Part shown: positions 20,337-33,387 of the stretch, in pieces
Position numbering within the stretch: position 1 is the stretch's first letter
Layout: every line of letters starts with the position of its first letter
Source of the DNA: Alopecurus myosuroides
Lineage: Eukaryota > Streptophyta > Magnoliopsida > Poales > Poaceae
DNA length: 64,000 nt
Direction: 5' to 3'
Assembly (NCBI GenBank): GCA_028641055.1
Contig: CM054059.1
Coordinates: 114,859,071-114,923,070 of the forward strand
Translations under genes and position numbers: made by a program
Notes under the pieces: generated by a model
Told to the model about the DNA's origin: nothing
What the model saw: the letters and a program-made list of their open reading frames with translations, nothing else
Database searches by the model: none

Positions 20337-23300
20337 AGGACTGCCTGTAGGAAAACCTTACTGCTTGGTCGATGTCGAGTCTAGAGTTTATGAAAACTAC
20401 TTTGAAACTTCAAATGATTGTGAAAAACCTTCTTAGGATTCGTTTTACTCCGTATCTAGTATCGCTCTAACTCTGGGTCACCTTACCTGTTTTGATTTAA
20501 AAAGGTTTTGCTATCTCTTCCAGTCATTCAAAACCTAGGTGCCTTCTTCTGCAAGGACGTTCGTTTACCCAAGTTGACCTAGTGTTCAGTTTCTAGAGTC
20601 GTGTGTGTTCCGTGTTCCGTTATCTCTCGTTCCAAATGGGAGATTTCCTTTCCATCCTAACACCTCAGAGTTGTGTGGGTTCCACATACTCATGTTCCAA
20701 AGTCTTAAATCCTGAACCTCGAGATCTGCTTTTCATCTCGAATGTATCTGTTATCCTCTGCTCAAAGTTCTTCCGGAGCTATCGTTGTCTTTTGGAAGAT
20801 AACTCGTGATTGCTACTCATAGTGTCCTTTAAGGCACTAAGATAGTAGTTACTCCTTCTCTTAGTTTCTAATCTTGGACTTGAACCGAAGGTCCCGGAAT
20901 GTGCTGAATTGTGGCGAGTTGAGTCATGTGGTTTCATAACCATGTGATGCTCACGCTATCAGTACAGGATGCTGACCTTTAACCCAAGTTCCGTTTCTTT
21001 GGATCCTGAGAAATCTGTTCTACCTCAGGATGGCTAGGCAATTCCAACTCTCATAGCCGTAGGCTTTCCTTTGGAACCAAAAAGGGATCATAGCAAGAAT
21101 GTTCTTATGATTCCCCTATCTTTGTTATTGACTCTGCTATACCTTTCTCTTTTGCATGGGTTCTACACGTGAGTATTACCCCGTGCATCCAACGTGATCT
21201 CAGGATTTTCTAGAGCACGTTCCTACTCTTTAGTTGCTTTCCGAACTCCGTCCGTTGTTTGGAAACCAAGTTGCTTAGCTGTGTTGGAGTCTTCCAATGC
21301 ATCGCTCTTGTTTTCCGTCAGAACATTCCACCTTGGGATGTCAGGAGAAACAAACTCCAGTAACTCGTTCATCTCTAGATCCAGGTCAAAGTTTTGTAAT
21401 CCGCAGATTGAAGAAGTTTTATCAGCTTCTATTCTGTTCTACCTTCGAGTATCACACTCTTTTGTATCAAGAGGTCATGCTGAGTTTCATGGCCTTATGG
21501 ATGAAGTGATGCTCTTACACATCTTTAACCACCTTCACTCCAAGCTGGAATGCTCAAGAATGTTGGGTGTGCATTGAGGTGTGCATCAGATGTTCCTAGC
21601 AATTTCCATTGCTTCGAAAGATCTAAGAAACATCTGTATCCTTCTTAGCACTACCGGTCACCCAGCCTCTTTTTGAAGTTGGTCGTGTTACCAAATCCGT
21701 TCATTCCGGTGAACAAATCCTGGTCAAAGAGTTAGGTTCTTACCGAAGCTCTCAAGACCATATCAGTTTCTTTGAAAAGCAAACCTCCCTTCCGAACTCC
21801 AAGACATCCCGGTGGTTCATGATATTCTGGTTGTCTTTCTAGAAGTATCACCAGGTTGTTACCTGATCGTAACGTCTAAACAAGGGGTAATTTAATTGCT
21901 CCTTTCTCCAGGAAACTCCGCTGGATATCCCGGACTAGTTGGTTGAGCTTAACAATAACTTGGAGAGTTGAAAGGCAAAAGCTCCGCCTAACTTGATCCT
22001 CAGTTAAGGGATGTCTAGTTCTTTCTGTGTTGAAGCATGATAGTATCTCTGCAATGGACATACTGTCATTCTACCTTTGATCTGATTTGGGCTATCGTCA
22101 GATCAAGTCCAGATTCAAGGACTATCTTGACGGTGTTTTCATTCGTGGTGTTTGCCCGAGTGCACCTTCATGTCCTCTAGTCTGGCCAATATTTTGCCTT
22201 GTTCATGTATCATATGAATCCCTCCTCTTGGAGTGTTCTGATAAGTGTGTTTTCGAGCCCATCGATGACATTCCTATTTTCTCCAAGTTGCGAGAGGCTC
22301 ATGTTGAACAACTGGCAACAATGTTGGAAATTTTCGAGAACCAACTTTGTGTTATCACGAAGTTGTGTTTTGGATGTTCGAAGTAGCTTACCCCGGTCCA
22401 TGTGGCCTTGGTGAAAGTTGTCGCCGTGGATTCGAGTATAGTTTTCTTGTTCCTTCGGGAATAAACCCAGTCGGTCATGCATGTGTGGAGTATTCTTGAG
22501 ATGGTTGGTTGTTATCTCCATTTACTTGAACAAGTTTGCATCCACAACAAGCCACTGACTAATTGTTCGTGAAAGAGAAGAAGTTTAAGAACTTCATTAT
22601 CTTTGTATCGTCTTTCCCACAAGGACTCCGATGTGTTTTGTTGCAAGTAGTCCATGTAGGTGCAACCGTCTTTTGCAAGTTGCTAATACATGAGTTCTAC
22701 AATCCTGCTCATCTTCTTGAGATTGGCATCGTAGTCCATGTCTTGAGAATCTAGTAATGTGTCCCGTTGATAACCGGTGCAACCTCTTAACAAACATACC
22801 GATTCTAAGTTATCAATCCACTACCCAGAGCTGAATCTCAAGCAGCAACGATGGTTAGTGTTTCCTCAAGGGTATTGAATTAGGTCTTTTCAGATTCCGG
22901 CATGGTTGATGTGGTGGTTGACACAATTAGCCGGAAGGCCAAATGTCATATTCTTTGAATCCGTAAGAACAACCACTCTCCGTGAGAATTCTTGTCCTGC
23001 TTATTCTAACAAGTTTCTTCCCCGATCTTCCAAACCGGAGTTTCACTTTCACTTGATGACCTACAGAAGGCTTGTCATGAGCCTGCTGTCGGTATCTATA
23101 ACATCTAGGATAACTTGGAAGTTGTTTCCTCCAATATCTCCCCGTTAATCTTCCAAAACCTCCGTTCTAGTGGAAACAAGTTCATCATGAGAAAACTCAT
23201 GGTATTTTGTAACCACCATTGATCAGTTCCCTTCTTCAAGCTGTTGGTACCTGAAGTTCTGTTCATCTCACACATTGTGTGAATTTGTCAGTTACTTCAG

Positions 23301-24090
23301 CCATGGGATCTTAACCATGTGATAGATGTATTGCTACGCCTAACCCACAATAGGAAAAAGATTCACTATTTTTCTTCCGGTGTTTCAACCCTCGTTGGTT
23401 AACCATCCTTATGGTGTGACCAAGAATTCCTCCTTAATTACGGTGTTTCAATATTTTTTGGTTACTCACCTTCTGTCGGGAAGTAACATCCTGATCTCTG
23501 CCAAAGTTTTCGAAAAAGTCCTGACGGAATGAAAGTTCCGTTATCTTTCGTGTCCACTCCGAAGAGTGAACATGATCCTGTATCAACTTTTCTCCGACTC
23601 ATGATTACAGTGTTTTTCTCGTGATTTTCCTCGTCTGTGGATATTATGTCGTGGTATCCAAGACCATCCTTTCCATCTTGATTTTCTGTTTAAAAAAAAA
23701 AAAACCTCGATGTCATAAGTTGTTCAACCTTTCTTTTCCAAAAGGATTTAAAGTCTTGTGAAAAGCTTATATTCTAAATCCTTTCATGAACCATCGTCCG
23801 TAAACTTGAAACCTTCTCATATCCCCTCCGTTACCTTGATGTGTTTCATGTCTGTTAACTCAACAGTTCTTTACGAACATTCTTGTCATGAGTTGTCCAT
23901 GGGATACTCGATCTTCGTGAAGATCATTTTCTTAAGAGTTTCCCTCTTACCTAAGGTGTAGCCTCTGGAGATCTTCGCAAGTGCTATGGATCAACCTCTT
24001 CAAGAAGAGAACCGTAAGGTTCGAGAAGATCGTTCAAAACCGGTGTTCCTTCTTTCTTCTCCTTCGGGAATCTCGGGACGAGATTCTTGT
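20337..24090 (+). other. Decayed internal region of element C
   Basis: No ORF exceeds about 130 codons. Fragments of gypsy pol can be read in shifting frames, best at about 22070-22400 (RT). The last part before the purine tract resembles the C-terminal end of chromovirus pol. A 14-bp A run lies near 23691. Confidence 0.7.
22070..22400 (+). pseudogene. Reverse-transcriptase remnant of element C
   Basis: Fragments GYRQIKSRF, then FMYHMN, IDDIPIFSK and EQLATMLEIF, in different frames, match the order of plant gypsy RT motifs (GY.QI, YFM..MN, IDDIL.YSK, HL..VL). Frameshifts and substitutions abolish any enzyme. The YVDD-type catalytic box is not intact. Confidence 0.6.
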
Positions 24091-24104
24091 AAGGGGGGTA
24101 GATT
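24091..24104 (+). other. Polypurine tract of element C
   Basis: AAGGGGGGTAGATT directly precedes the second LTR, where plus-strand priming is expected. Confidence 0.75.
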
Positions 24105-27100
24105 TGTAACATCCCAATTTTTGGTACCAAAGTGTTGTGGTGTTGAGTTCATATCATTCATGCATGAAACCAAAATTTTAAATCATGTTTCAACCAATTT
24201 AAATTTGGAATTTAAATGGTTTGAGAAAACCCCAGCAAAAAGTACTTAAAATAGTTTCCAAAATTCTGTTCTGAAAAGTATTTCAATTACACCAAAGTGA
24301 CACATGGTGTTGTTGGAAATTTCATGAGCTTTTCAAAAACTATTTTTGCCAAATTTTATCCTGTCAAAAAGGCCCGGAAAACATGGTTTTTATTGCAGTT
24401 TTAAAGGACAAAAGGGCTGTTTTGCAATTTTCAAAAACTACAGGGGGTTTTCGCACAATGCTTCTTTGTCTTCTACCTCTGGACAGGGAGGCAGCTGCGT
24501 GTCCACCTCCGCCGATGCCACCTCCTCCTCCATGCCTCTCTCTCTTGGTGCGGATAGGGTCCAGGAGACGCCGTGCCCTCTTTCTTCCTCTCCTCTCCCT
24601 CCCGCTCGAGTTCCCTATCTCTCTCTGTATCCCTAACCCGAAACCTAACCCTAGCTCCGGCCATAACCGCCGCTCGCCGCCGCTGTTCCCGGCCATCCGC
24701 GGCCACGGCGAGCACCCCACCAGCACTGCAACCTCCTCCTCTACCTCCCCGTCAACCATCGCTTCCCGGGATGGCCGTAATGTCGCGAATCGGGGTCATC
24801 TTCTTGAAGTCCGGCCGCCGGCCGCCGGACTCGATGCGGCCAATTCCGGCCGGCCCTGACCTCCCTGACCCCTCCAATAGCTCCGCGGTGAACCAGTGAA
24901 CCTTCCCATGCCTTCCGTTTTGCTCCTAGTCGCCGGAATCATCTTGCCGCCGTGAGCCACCGCCGGCCGCCGCCATTCTTGCTCGTCGCCGGCCACTCCG
25001 GCGACCAAATGGTCCATCTCCGGCACCCCTCGGCTCCCCTTGATCTCCTCCATCCCGTGGTATAGTTTAATTTCTGTTTTGCACACTAATTTGATCGAAT
25101 TTGATCTTAGCTGTGAGGAGCAGAGCAGCATGACGTCAGCATTACCTCACTGTGATGTCATATATCTACTGTTTATTATTTCCAGAAAATAACTAAATAT
25201 TGAATAATTAATAACTATTCTTTTATACATCAGAAAAATAAAGATGAGGTACCAATATGCTCAGAAAAATAAACTCTACAGAAATATGTTATTTTCACAC
25301 AGTTTTGAGAAAGTTGAAAAATGACCTTTATTTAATGTTGTTAATTCATTTAAAAATGGAAAAAAATAAGTTTTTATTCATGAAAATTAGAAAATTAAAA
25401 GTTATATACCAAATTGCTCAAAATGACATTTGGAACCTATCTATGATGTTTTCAACCTCATTTGAGCAACTAAAATGGTACTCACTTCCATAATCGCCCG
25501 AAACCCCCTCCGGGGTCTATTTCGGGATAAATTCAGTAAAAATACCTAACGGACATATGAACCCTAGCAACCCAACGATCATGCTTAGGGCTTTATTTCA
25601 GTGCATTAACCTGCTCATGCATACATATTGCGCATTGCATCGATGCCATGGTTGATTGTTCTTCTTTGTTTCGGTGTTATTTTCCCCCTCGATAGAATCC
25701 GACTCCGAAGAGAAGGCCAGCAATCCATGACGAATACTTGATCTTAACCGACAAGTCAAGCACTTATTCCTGAAGACTTTATCTGATTTTCTTTTAACCA
25801 AGGCAAGCATAACCTCTTATCTGCTCTTATATGGTTTTCAAAGTGATTTGAATCTCGTACTTTGCATTCGGTTCTAAACTATTTGATGTCAGTAGATAGA
25901 GTTCCCCTATATACTGCATAACCTAGATACCCTGTTCCACTGCTCCTAGCAGCTATAGGTTTGCTTGTGCGCGCTCCGCTAAACCCTGTGAGTCTTGCTT
26001 AGCCATGCTTAGTTGTGATCTGATCCATCCGGTTGATGAATCTGGTCAATACGTGAATCATTTATGTCAGGTTGTTGTGAATTGTATTATCTTTGATAAC
26101 TTGACTAAATAACGGCATGGATGTGAGGCCACAATGGGTTGTGGCGTTTTGTCCTGTTCATGACCCTAGGAGCGAGTTCTCGCCTTCGAAGCCAAGACTG
26201 AGCGTGCAACCACACGCGGGGCCTAACAGACCGCGCTCGACTAACTAACTTGTTTGGCCACGTCCATGAGTCACGTAGTTTGATCTTTCCATCTGCGTGT
26301 GAGTCAGAAAACGATTTGGAGAAAACTTAGGGTGTGACCGGGGCAAGTGATGGACGTACACGGATCTTGTTCCCGACTCACAGAACAGGTGCCGTCAGGA
26401 GGTGGCCAACTCCCTGTTGACGGGGTGGCCCTGTTTGGGTTGACTCATGGATAGGGTCGAGCAAGGTAAAGGTCGTGGCCAGCCACCCTCTGCCGCGCTC
26501 CATGGACGAGCGTACATGTGGCGTTAAGAGTCGGATGGTACGTGTGGGTAAAGTGTACCCCCTGCAGGGATAAATCTCCTCGAGAAGCCGTGTCCACGGT
26601 TACGGACGACTTGGCAACGGATTCTGTGATCATAGATAACTTCAACGGAATGACTAAAACTTGTTAACCATGATTGAAGGATGCCTCCCCGGAGATGCCG
26701 GGAGGGGTGATCCTTGTAGCATAAGATAGTGTGGGAATAAGAAGGACTTGGTGGAATACAAGAAGATGATGATCTCAGTAGTTGAGTAGCTTTCTCATCT
26801 GTTTTGAAAACATTCTATGAGACGTGCTACTCCTCCTCGATTTCAAAAACAAAGATTGCTTTACGCAAATCAGCCTTCATGAAACCCTTTACGAAATAGC
26901 AGATATATAATAGGTTAATTAAGTCTTGTTGAGTACCTCCCGTACTCAGGTTTGCTTAATTTTGGTTCAGGAGAAGAACTCCATCGGTGGTGATTCAACG
27001 TGGACATCGACGAGTAGTTTGGGGTTCCCAGGTAGCAGCCTGGAATCTATGGGCTGGGACGTCGCCTTATGTTGCGGCCTCTTAGGCCTCTTTTTCGTTC

Positions 27101-27652
27101 TTGTTGATTAGCAACATAATTTGCCTTCCGTTGTCTGATGTAATGTTGGGTCGTGTGACCTCTGCTTGTAAGCTATACTCTAGTATCATCTGTTTAATAC
27201 AAGTTTCATGTTTAGAGTACTGCTTTGATCGGTTGTTGGTTTCGAGCTCATTGTTATACAGTTTTGGCTATGCCTGCATAGTTGTCGCAGTCGAGGGGTT
27301 GTGGAGCCGATGATCCATGTCCGAGCCCGCCTGTCGATGTGATCGGCCTGGGGCGAGGTAACCCCAGTAACCCTCGATTGTTGTTGCACTTTCTGGACAC
27401 ATAGCAGCTCTGTATAGCTTTGGTCCCGTTTCCTTCAGTTTCATTCGATTCGTGGACGCTTTGATATGCATAGTTGGTTATGACTAGCATGGGTACAAGG
27501 AGTAGTAGACTGGGGATCCGGACTACGTGCCGATGAATCCAGTCTGCCTGCCGTTGTTTGTTGCGGCCGGGGCTGGTAACCCTGAAGCCCTTGTGAGTCC
27601 ATGGCTAGGAGCACATAACAGTATGTATATCTCTGGGTCCGGGGTCGTGACA
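24105..27652 (+). repeat. 3' LTR of element C (3548 bp)
   Basis: Nearly identical to 16780-20319. It has one extra CCGCCGG unit near 24820 and one extra A near 25365. It ends GTCGTGACA next to the GTGCT duplication. Confidence 0.92.
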
Positions 27653-29344
27653 GTGCTGGTGAAGTTGCTGATGAAAGCGTCCGAGAAGTCCAGCCAGCAG
27701 TTGATGCTGTTCTTGGGCAAGTTGTTGAGCCAAGTGCGAGCGGGACCCTCTAGCATCTGCGGGACATACCGCACCGCCCATCTCCGGTTGCCGTTCGCGA
27801 TATGAACCGCGGTGACATAGTCATTGAGCCAATCCTCTGGCTTGTGCTGCCGTTGTAGCTCTTGGTGCCTCTTGCAAGCTGGAAACCCTTCACGGACGGC
27901 TCGTTCATGATGCGTGGGCCAAAGCACTCGGGACCAGGGGGACCCGTGCTCTCAAGCCGCGCCGACAAGCTGATCCGGTCCAGCTGGTGCCTCGCATCTC
28001 CAGGCGCCAACACACGCTCGCCCACACGATCCAGAATGTCATAGCCAGCCATCTCCATAGCCGAGTAGCCGTCATCATACCTATCCACCTGCACAGCTGC
28101 AGGCTGCTCCACCGGGTTGGCGACTGGCGCCACTGCGCGCGGCTGCTGCCTCTGCCGAGTAGGCTGAGCAGCGGGGCGCTGAGAAGGACCTGGTCGCGCT
28201 CCACCTCGGGCCTGGCTTTGAGCTTTATGGGCTTGGGAGCCTGCTCTTGCAGCGTTGTGTTCCTGACCGGGCTGCTGCGGCACAGCGAGCTGTTTCGCGG
28301 CAGCAGTCGGGTCGTACACCTACATTTGCCTATCTCTGCCAGAACGTCCGCTGCGGCTCTTCTCGCGGCTAGGGTGCGGAGATGAGGCCTGATCATTAGA
28401 TCTAGCCGCATGCGAATGCACCACCTGAGAAGCTCCGACACCCGGGTTGGCTTTCCGGAACTCCTCGTTCTGCCTAGCTGCCTCTAACACCAACTCGTTG
28501 AGCCTCTCCTGCTGCCTAGCGCGCGCGTCACCGTCGAGATGTGGCAACTCGGCGGCTACAGCCTCTGCAGCTCTAAGTGTCTTGGCGGGTGTGCTATATC
28601 TGGGTCTGGTGGAAGTGTTTGCGGTGGCGGACTGAGTGGGAGGCTCTACAACTGTTGCCATCTCGGCACCGAGATTACGCCGCGTGGCGCCTACTCTGGT
28701 AGCCCTCCTAGTGATTGGCGTGAAGCCGTGAGCCTTGTTGTACTCAAGCTGGTCTAGACTCAACTCAAGCCTAACCTTATCCAACTCCGCCTGCTCGGCG
28801 AGCAACTCCTGGCGCTGCCGGTCGAGCTGCTCCTTCATGGTCAAGAGCTCAAGGTCGGTGGGAGGCGGCATGCCATTCCGCCCAGCCGACGCGGGAATGG
28901 TTGGAGTGGTGGAAGGCGGGAGGTTGCAGTCCTTCTCGTAAGGCCTGTGGGTCCTGCCACCAGCGCTCGAGCCAGCAAGATCCTCGACGACGACCGCGGC
29001 GCCAGCAGCACCCGTGCCGGCGTCTGCGGCCAGGCCAGCCACCATCACCTCCACGCTGTCCGCAGAACGGCCCAACGGCCTTCCGCGTGCAGCAATGAAG
29101 GCAGGAGGATCCTCCGCGACATGCACTACCTTAGGATACCCACGGTCGACGACCGTGGCGATGTAGACGAGGTGAGAGCCGAAGAAGATCACCGAGCCGC
29201 CCTCCGGCATGGCCCTGCTGCCGAAATTGCCGGCGTTGTCGGTGACGAAGTCGAAGGAGCCGAATCTGTGGACGAGGCCACAGACTACGCGCTCCGCTGA
29301 GGAAGATCCCGTCCGAACAGAAACTCCAGCCAGCGCCGCTGGTT

Positions 29345-29362
29345 GCCCCACGGTGGGCGCCA
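29345..29362 (-). other. Primer binding site of element B
   Basis: Identical to the site in A (TGGCGCCCACCGTGGGGC on the minus strand), two bases from the LTR. Confidence 0.75.
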
Positions 29363-29364
29363 AC

Positions 29365-30249
29365 TGTCGTGGTGGTGTCACGGCAGATGCCATAGGATGG
29401 CTAAAGATGTGGGGACGAAGGACGCTGGAGGTGCTCGGGGAGGGATCACGCGACGAGTAGCCGCGTGAGATGAAGATCAAACACTGCAAACAACACGATC
29501 TACCCAGGTTCAAGGCCCTCGTGAGGAGGTAAAACCCCTACTCCTGCCTTTCTCTATGTATTCCGATGTATCACCGAGTAGCCACAGTACAATGGTTCTT
29601 GCTACCGAGTAGCCACCCTTCTCTCTACTTGATGAACTAGGTCAAGAATCTAGGTCAAGAATGTGTCTCTCGTGTCCGTGTCCAGCGTCCCCCGCGCAGG
29701 AGGCGGCGGGGCACCTTATATACCCGGTGCCCAGCCGGATACAGCCAAATACTAACAAGTGTCGACATTGTGTGCACATCGTCCTTCTTCCGAGTTCCCG
29801 CTGACAGCTTTGGCTTCTAAGCTTGTCCTGATGCAGAAAGTCGTTGGGCAAAACCAAGTAACCAGTCTGTTATCACTGTGCGAACACAGAGTAGGTCCCC
29901 CTATCCTGCGACGGCCTGCTGCCACACTGTCGCTGTCAGGCACGCCGTCCCCAGATGAACAGTGCTGTGAATAGTGCCAAGTACGGACCCGGGATACGCG
30001 GGATCTGTTGTCAGAACGGCTCCATTGACTTCTGGCCCGAGTAGGTTCCTGCCAATCTTACTCGGACCAAGTCTTCTACTCGAACAGATATGACTTGCTT
30101 GTTATCTCCTTCTGGTCATCTTTCATGTAAGACCGAGTAGCAGTCGACCGGGTAGCAAGTACCGGGTAGGCGGCTACTCGACCAAACTTCTCTTCTGACT
30201 GTTGCCTTTACCACTTGCCTTTACCCTACTCGGGGGTAACCCCCCGACA
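29365..30249 (-). repeat. 5' LTR of element B (885 bp)
   Basis: It begins TGTCGTGG and ends CCCCCGACA on the plus strand, with the same palindrome GGGGGTAACCCCC near its outer end. It is homologous to 7787-8661 but clearly diverged, as expected for a separate, older insertion. Confidence 0.9.
29714..29722 (-). promoter_or_regulatory. TATA box of the element B LTR
   Basis: TATATAAGG on the minus strand, in the same position and context as in A. Confidence 0.6.
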
Positions 30250-30336
30250 GTGGTAGTACGGCTTGGTTGTCCGGCGAAGACTAGATTATGTGTCATTTTT
30301 GGAAAACGAGTTGAAAATAATTCCTCCTTCTCATAT
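30250..30336 (-). repeat. Fragment of E between elements B and D
   Basis: 87 bp between B's LTR and D's LTR. Read on the minus strand it appears to continue the sequence right of D (43216 onward), since the bases ATAT next to D occur on both sides. I therefore assign it to the older sequence E into which B and D inserted. Confidence 0.45.
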
Positions 30337-31910
30337 TGATACGTCATAAACGTATCTATAATTTCTGATGTTCCATGTTGTTTTTATGCCTTATGCTACA
30401 TGTTTTCCTTACACTTCATGTCATTTTTATCGATTTCCCGGGACTAACCTATTGAAAAGATACCACAGAGTCAGTTCCCTGTTTTCTGCTGTTTTTTAGT
30501 TTCACAAAAGTCGTTCTGGAAATATTCTCGGAATTGAAAAATTCGAAGCCCGAAAGTCTTAGAATACCCGAAGGTTCCACAAAGTCCCAAAGAGGCCTGG
30601 AGGGGGCCACACCATAGGGCGGCGCGCCCCTGGCCGCGCCTGGGGGTGGTGTGGGCCCCTCGGGCGTCCACCGACATCGCCCTTTCGCCTATTTATTCCC
30701 CCCATACATCAACCCTAAAAATATACCACTTTTCCCCGAGAAACACCCGAGGCCGCCGTCATCGTCAACCCGAGATCGGGAGGGTTCTGGAGCTCTCCCT
30801 AGCACCCTGTCGGGAGGGAAATTCATCACCGAAGGGGTCTACACCACCATGCCCGCCTCCGGGGTAATGCGTGAGTAGTTCATCCCTAGACTACGGGTCC
30901 ATAGCAGTAGCTAGATGGTTGTCCTCTCCACTTTATGCCTCATGTTTAGATCTTGTGAGCTGCCTCACATGTTCGAGATCATCTATTTGTAATGCTATAT
31001 GTTGTGTTTGCTGGGATCCGATGATTATTGAATTCTATGTCTCTTGATTATCAATCTATCATGTTATTTTCATGTGTATGTTATTTATGATTTTGCATGC
31101 TCTCACATGTTAGTAGATGCTCTAGCCAAGTAGATGCTAGTGAATCCAAGAGGGAGTATTTATGCTCGATAGTGGGTTCATGCCTCCTTTGCATCTGTGC
31201 CCGACTGACAGAAACATGACGAAGGGAGGATGTGTTGTTTCCATTAGGGAGAAAACAACGATGTTTACTTAGTTTATATTACACACTTTGCTTACTGCGA
31301 TTATCTGTTGATTGCAACTTAATACCCAACGTTTGTTCGGATCATATTCGAAGGGTGGATTATTAGTCATAGATGCAGTTGGATGACGATCTATGTATTT
31401 TGTTGTAATGCTCGCATGAATCTCGTAGTAATTTGTATGTCATGCATGTTTCATTATCTATCAATTGCCCAACTGTAATTTGTTCACCACACATGTTAGC
31501 TATCTTTTATGGAGAGACACCTCTAGTGAACTATGGACCCCGGTCCATTTTCTCATACTGATAATACAACCACTGCAATTACTGTTTTCACACTGCTTCC
31601 ACTGTTTTCATATTGTTCTCATACTGTTTTCCAAACAATACGTTTAACCTCTTTGTATTCAGCAAAACCGGTGAGATTGACAACCTCACTGCTTCGTTGG
31701 GGAAAAGTGATTTGATTCCGTTGTGTAGGTTCCACGTTGCTGCTGAACTGGTAGTGCGCCCTACCATCTCAATTGCATCAACCTTCTGAAGTTACTCCTT
31801 CGTCATACTGGTCGATTCAACCTTGGTTTCTTTCCGAGGGAAACTTTCTACTGTGCTCTTCATAACTTCCTCTTGGGGTCTCCCAATGAACGTGTGTTCC
31901 ATGCGCATCA
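30337..31910 (+). repeat. 5' LTR of element D (1574 bp)
   Basis: TG to CA boundaries, followed by AGCACTTTTC and the primer-site relic. A part of it (31091-31910) is repeated at 35430-36249. Confidence 0.85.
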
Positions 31911-31920
31911 AGCACTTTTC

Positions 31921-31938
31921 TGGCGTTGTTGCCGTGTT
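31921..31938 (+). other. Degenerate primer binding site of element D
   Basis: TGGCGTTGTTGCCGTG resembles the tRNA-Asp type site of Athila elements with several changes, mostly C to T. A second copy is at 36260-36277 in the duplicated segment. Confidence 0.6.
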
Positions 31939-31990
31939 CCATACCTTGTTATTGTTTTGCTTCTTACTTGCTTTTTCATGCTTGCTATCA

Positions 31991-32289
31991 ATGTTTGATG
32001 CCTTTGAAACTAGATCTTATTGGCAAGGTGGGTTCACGGATGAACATCAAAAATATTATAAGAAATACCGCTTGTCACAAGAAGGGATACACTTATGGGA
32101 GGAAATTAATAAATTGCATGACTATGCTAAAAACTTGTGCTCTACTTATAATGTTTCATATTGCTTTGATAAATCTTGTTGCTGTAGGAGGTATAAACAC
32201 CTCCCTTTTCAATGTGAGTATAATGATAATGTTACCATATCTTCTTATGTTAAGGGAAATTATGACTTTGATGATGTGGAACAAATTGA
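31991..32289 (+). pseudogene. 5' fragment of the element D ORF, cut by the mosaic insert
   Basis: It opens with ATG at 31991 (MFDAFETRSYWQGG) and keeps the frame to DDVEQI, where the sequence switches to the insert after GA. The complete version is at 36330-37649. This copy keeps an ATG where the other has ATA. Confidence 0.7.
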
Positions 32290-33387
32290 TAACACCCAAA
32301 CAATGGTATAGTTTGATACTAAGCATACACCAACAAAATGGCAAGAGTCCAGTGGGTGTAACACTCTCATACAAGGCCATAAAGAGTGAAATGACTCTCT
32401 AATCATTCATGTGGATGAACAAAATTACTAGAAGACAATCTACAAACAACTACACATGCATATAAAAGTAGAGAGAAGCATTACTATGAACATGTATCAA
32501 CTCATACAGTTATATACATGGAAGGAACATGCAACCAGTGGCTAAGCATCAATATAACAGAGGCATAAACATGTCAAACATGTGATGGAAGCATACAAAG
32601 TATGAAGATAAACATGAGGAACATAACTACTAGACATATAAACTAGAAAATAAGCATAAAACACAACATGCATGCAAATCCATACTAGTACCAAGAACAA
32701 GATCTATTCTAACATGGTAGATCTACAAGGTACCATTCATATGAAAGTGAAAACAACATCTACACATGCTAGTAAGATCAAACAAAGCATCTAAATAAAT
32801 ATCAAACAACAAATACATAATATTCCTAAATGGCAGAAAACTACTAGATCTAGTACTGCATGCCAAAAAGAATCTAAAGCTGAACCAATCACACAAATAT
32901 AGGATAGGATAGATCTACACATACAGAAGCACATTCAAAAGGATTCATCTAAAAAATCACAAAAATTTGAAACTTTTTGTTTTCATGTTATGCAAGTCAC
33001 CAAAAACCAAATGAGAAGCAAGAAACAAAAGGAAACAATACATATTCAATGAAATTGAATTTTACCAATCCAATTATACCTTTATTCCATAAACCCTAAA
33101 ACCCTTTCAAAATGAATTTTCCTTGGATAAAGAAAACCATTTTATCTTTAGCAAACTTTTATTACATGAAATGTTTTCAATTCATTTATTACTTTGAAAA
33201 TTGTTTATGAAAACAAGTAATATACTTTGAGAAAACAATGTTTTCACTTGGGAAAACCTTTCTGCTTTTACTAAACCCCATTTCCAAATTATTAAATAAC
33301 TAGCAGAGTGCCCGTGCGTTACCACGGACGTTAAATTCTTTTCCTACACAGAATAGAATGCACAAGCAAGAGGTATGAAAAAAATTA

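Larger units (their letters stand above)
16780..27652 (+). mobile_element. Element C: gypsy element with 3.5-kb LTRs and decayed interior
   Basis: Two direct LTRs (16780-20319 and 24105-27652) begin TGTAACATCCC and end GTCGTGACA. The primer binding site TGGTATCAGAGC and a purine tract flank a 3.8-kb interior, and GTGCT is duplicated outside. By eye the LTRs differ by about 13 substitutions and two indels (7 bp and 1 bp, which account exactly for the length difference), or about 0.4 percent. At an assumed 1.3e-8 substitutions per site per year this is roughly 0.14 million years. The interior has no long ORF, only broken pol similarity. The LTR termini and the tail resemble Tekay/Del chromoviruses, a lineage call that is inference. 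C probably moved using enzymes made elsewhere. Confidence 0.92.
15067..29393 (-). pseudogene. gag: gag-protease of element B, split by element C and frameshifted
   Basis: The 5' half is 27658-29393 and the 3' half 15067-16774, with element C between them. The start ATG (29391-29393) lies in the LTR, as in A. Lesions relative to A: CAG to TAG at 28320-28322; a 1-bp deletion near 27846; an 8-bp deletion near 15610 and a 1-bp deletion near 15666. The last two together remove nine bases, so only the stretch between them is out of frame, and that stretch contains the protease motif LIDNGSS. The gag domain, Cys/His cluster (CSFHTQH...HTTRQC) and Asn-rich region are still readable. The ORF ends at the same UAG as in A. 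Confidence 0.85.
8662..30249 (-). mobile_element. Element B: Tat-type gypsy retrotransposon, interrupted by A and C
   Basis: B is the same family as A. Its 5' LTR is at 29365-30249, gag is split by element C, then come pol (11557-15066) and the plus-strand antisense ORF (8662-10889). The left remainder (start of the antisense ORF and 3' LTR) must lie beyond A, outside the window. B carries at least five coding lesions besides the C insertion: TAG at 28320, a 1-bp loss near 27846, an 8-bp loss near 15610, a 1-bp loss near 15666 and TAA at 13876. B is therefore older than A and C. The five bases after its right LTR are GTGGT, one half of a target duplication whose partner is out of view. Confidence 0.88.
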
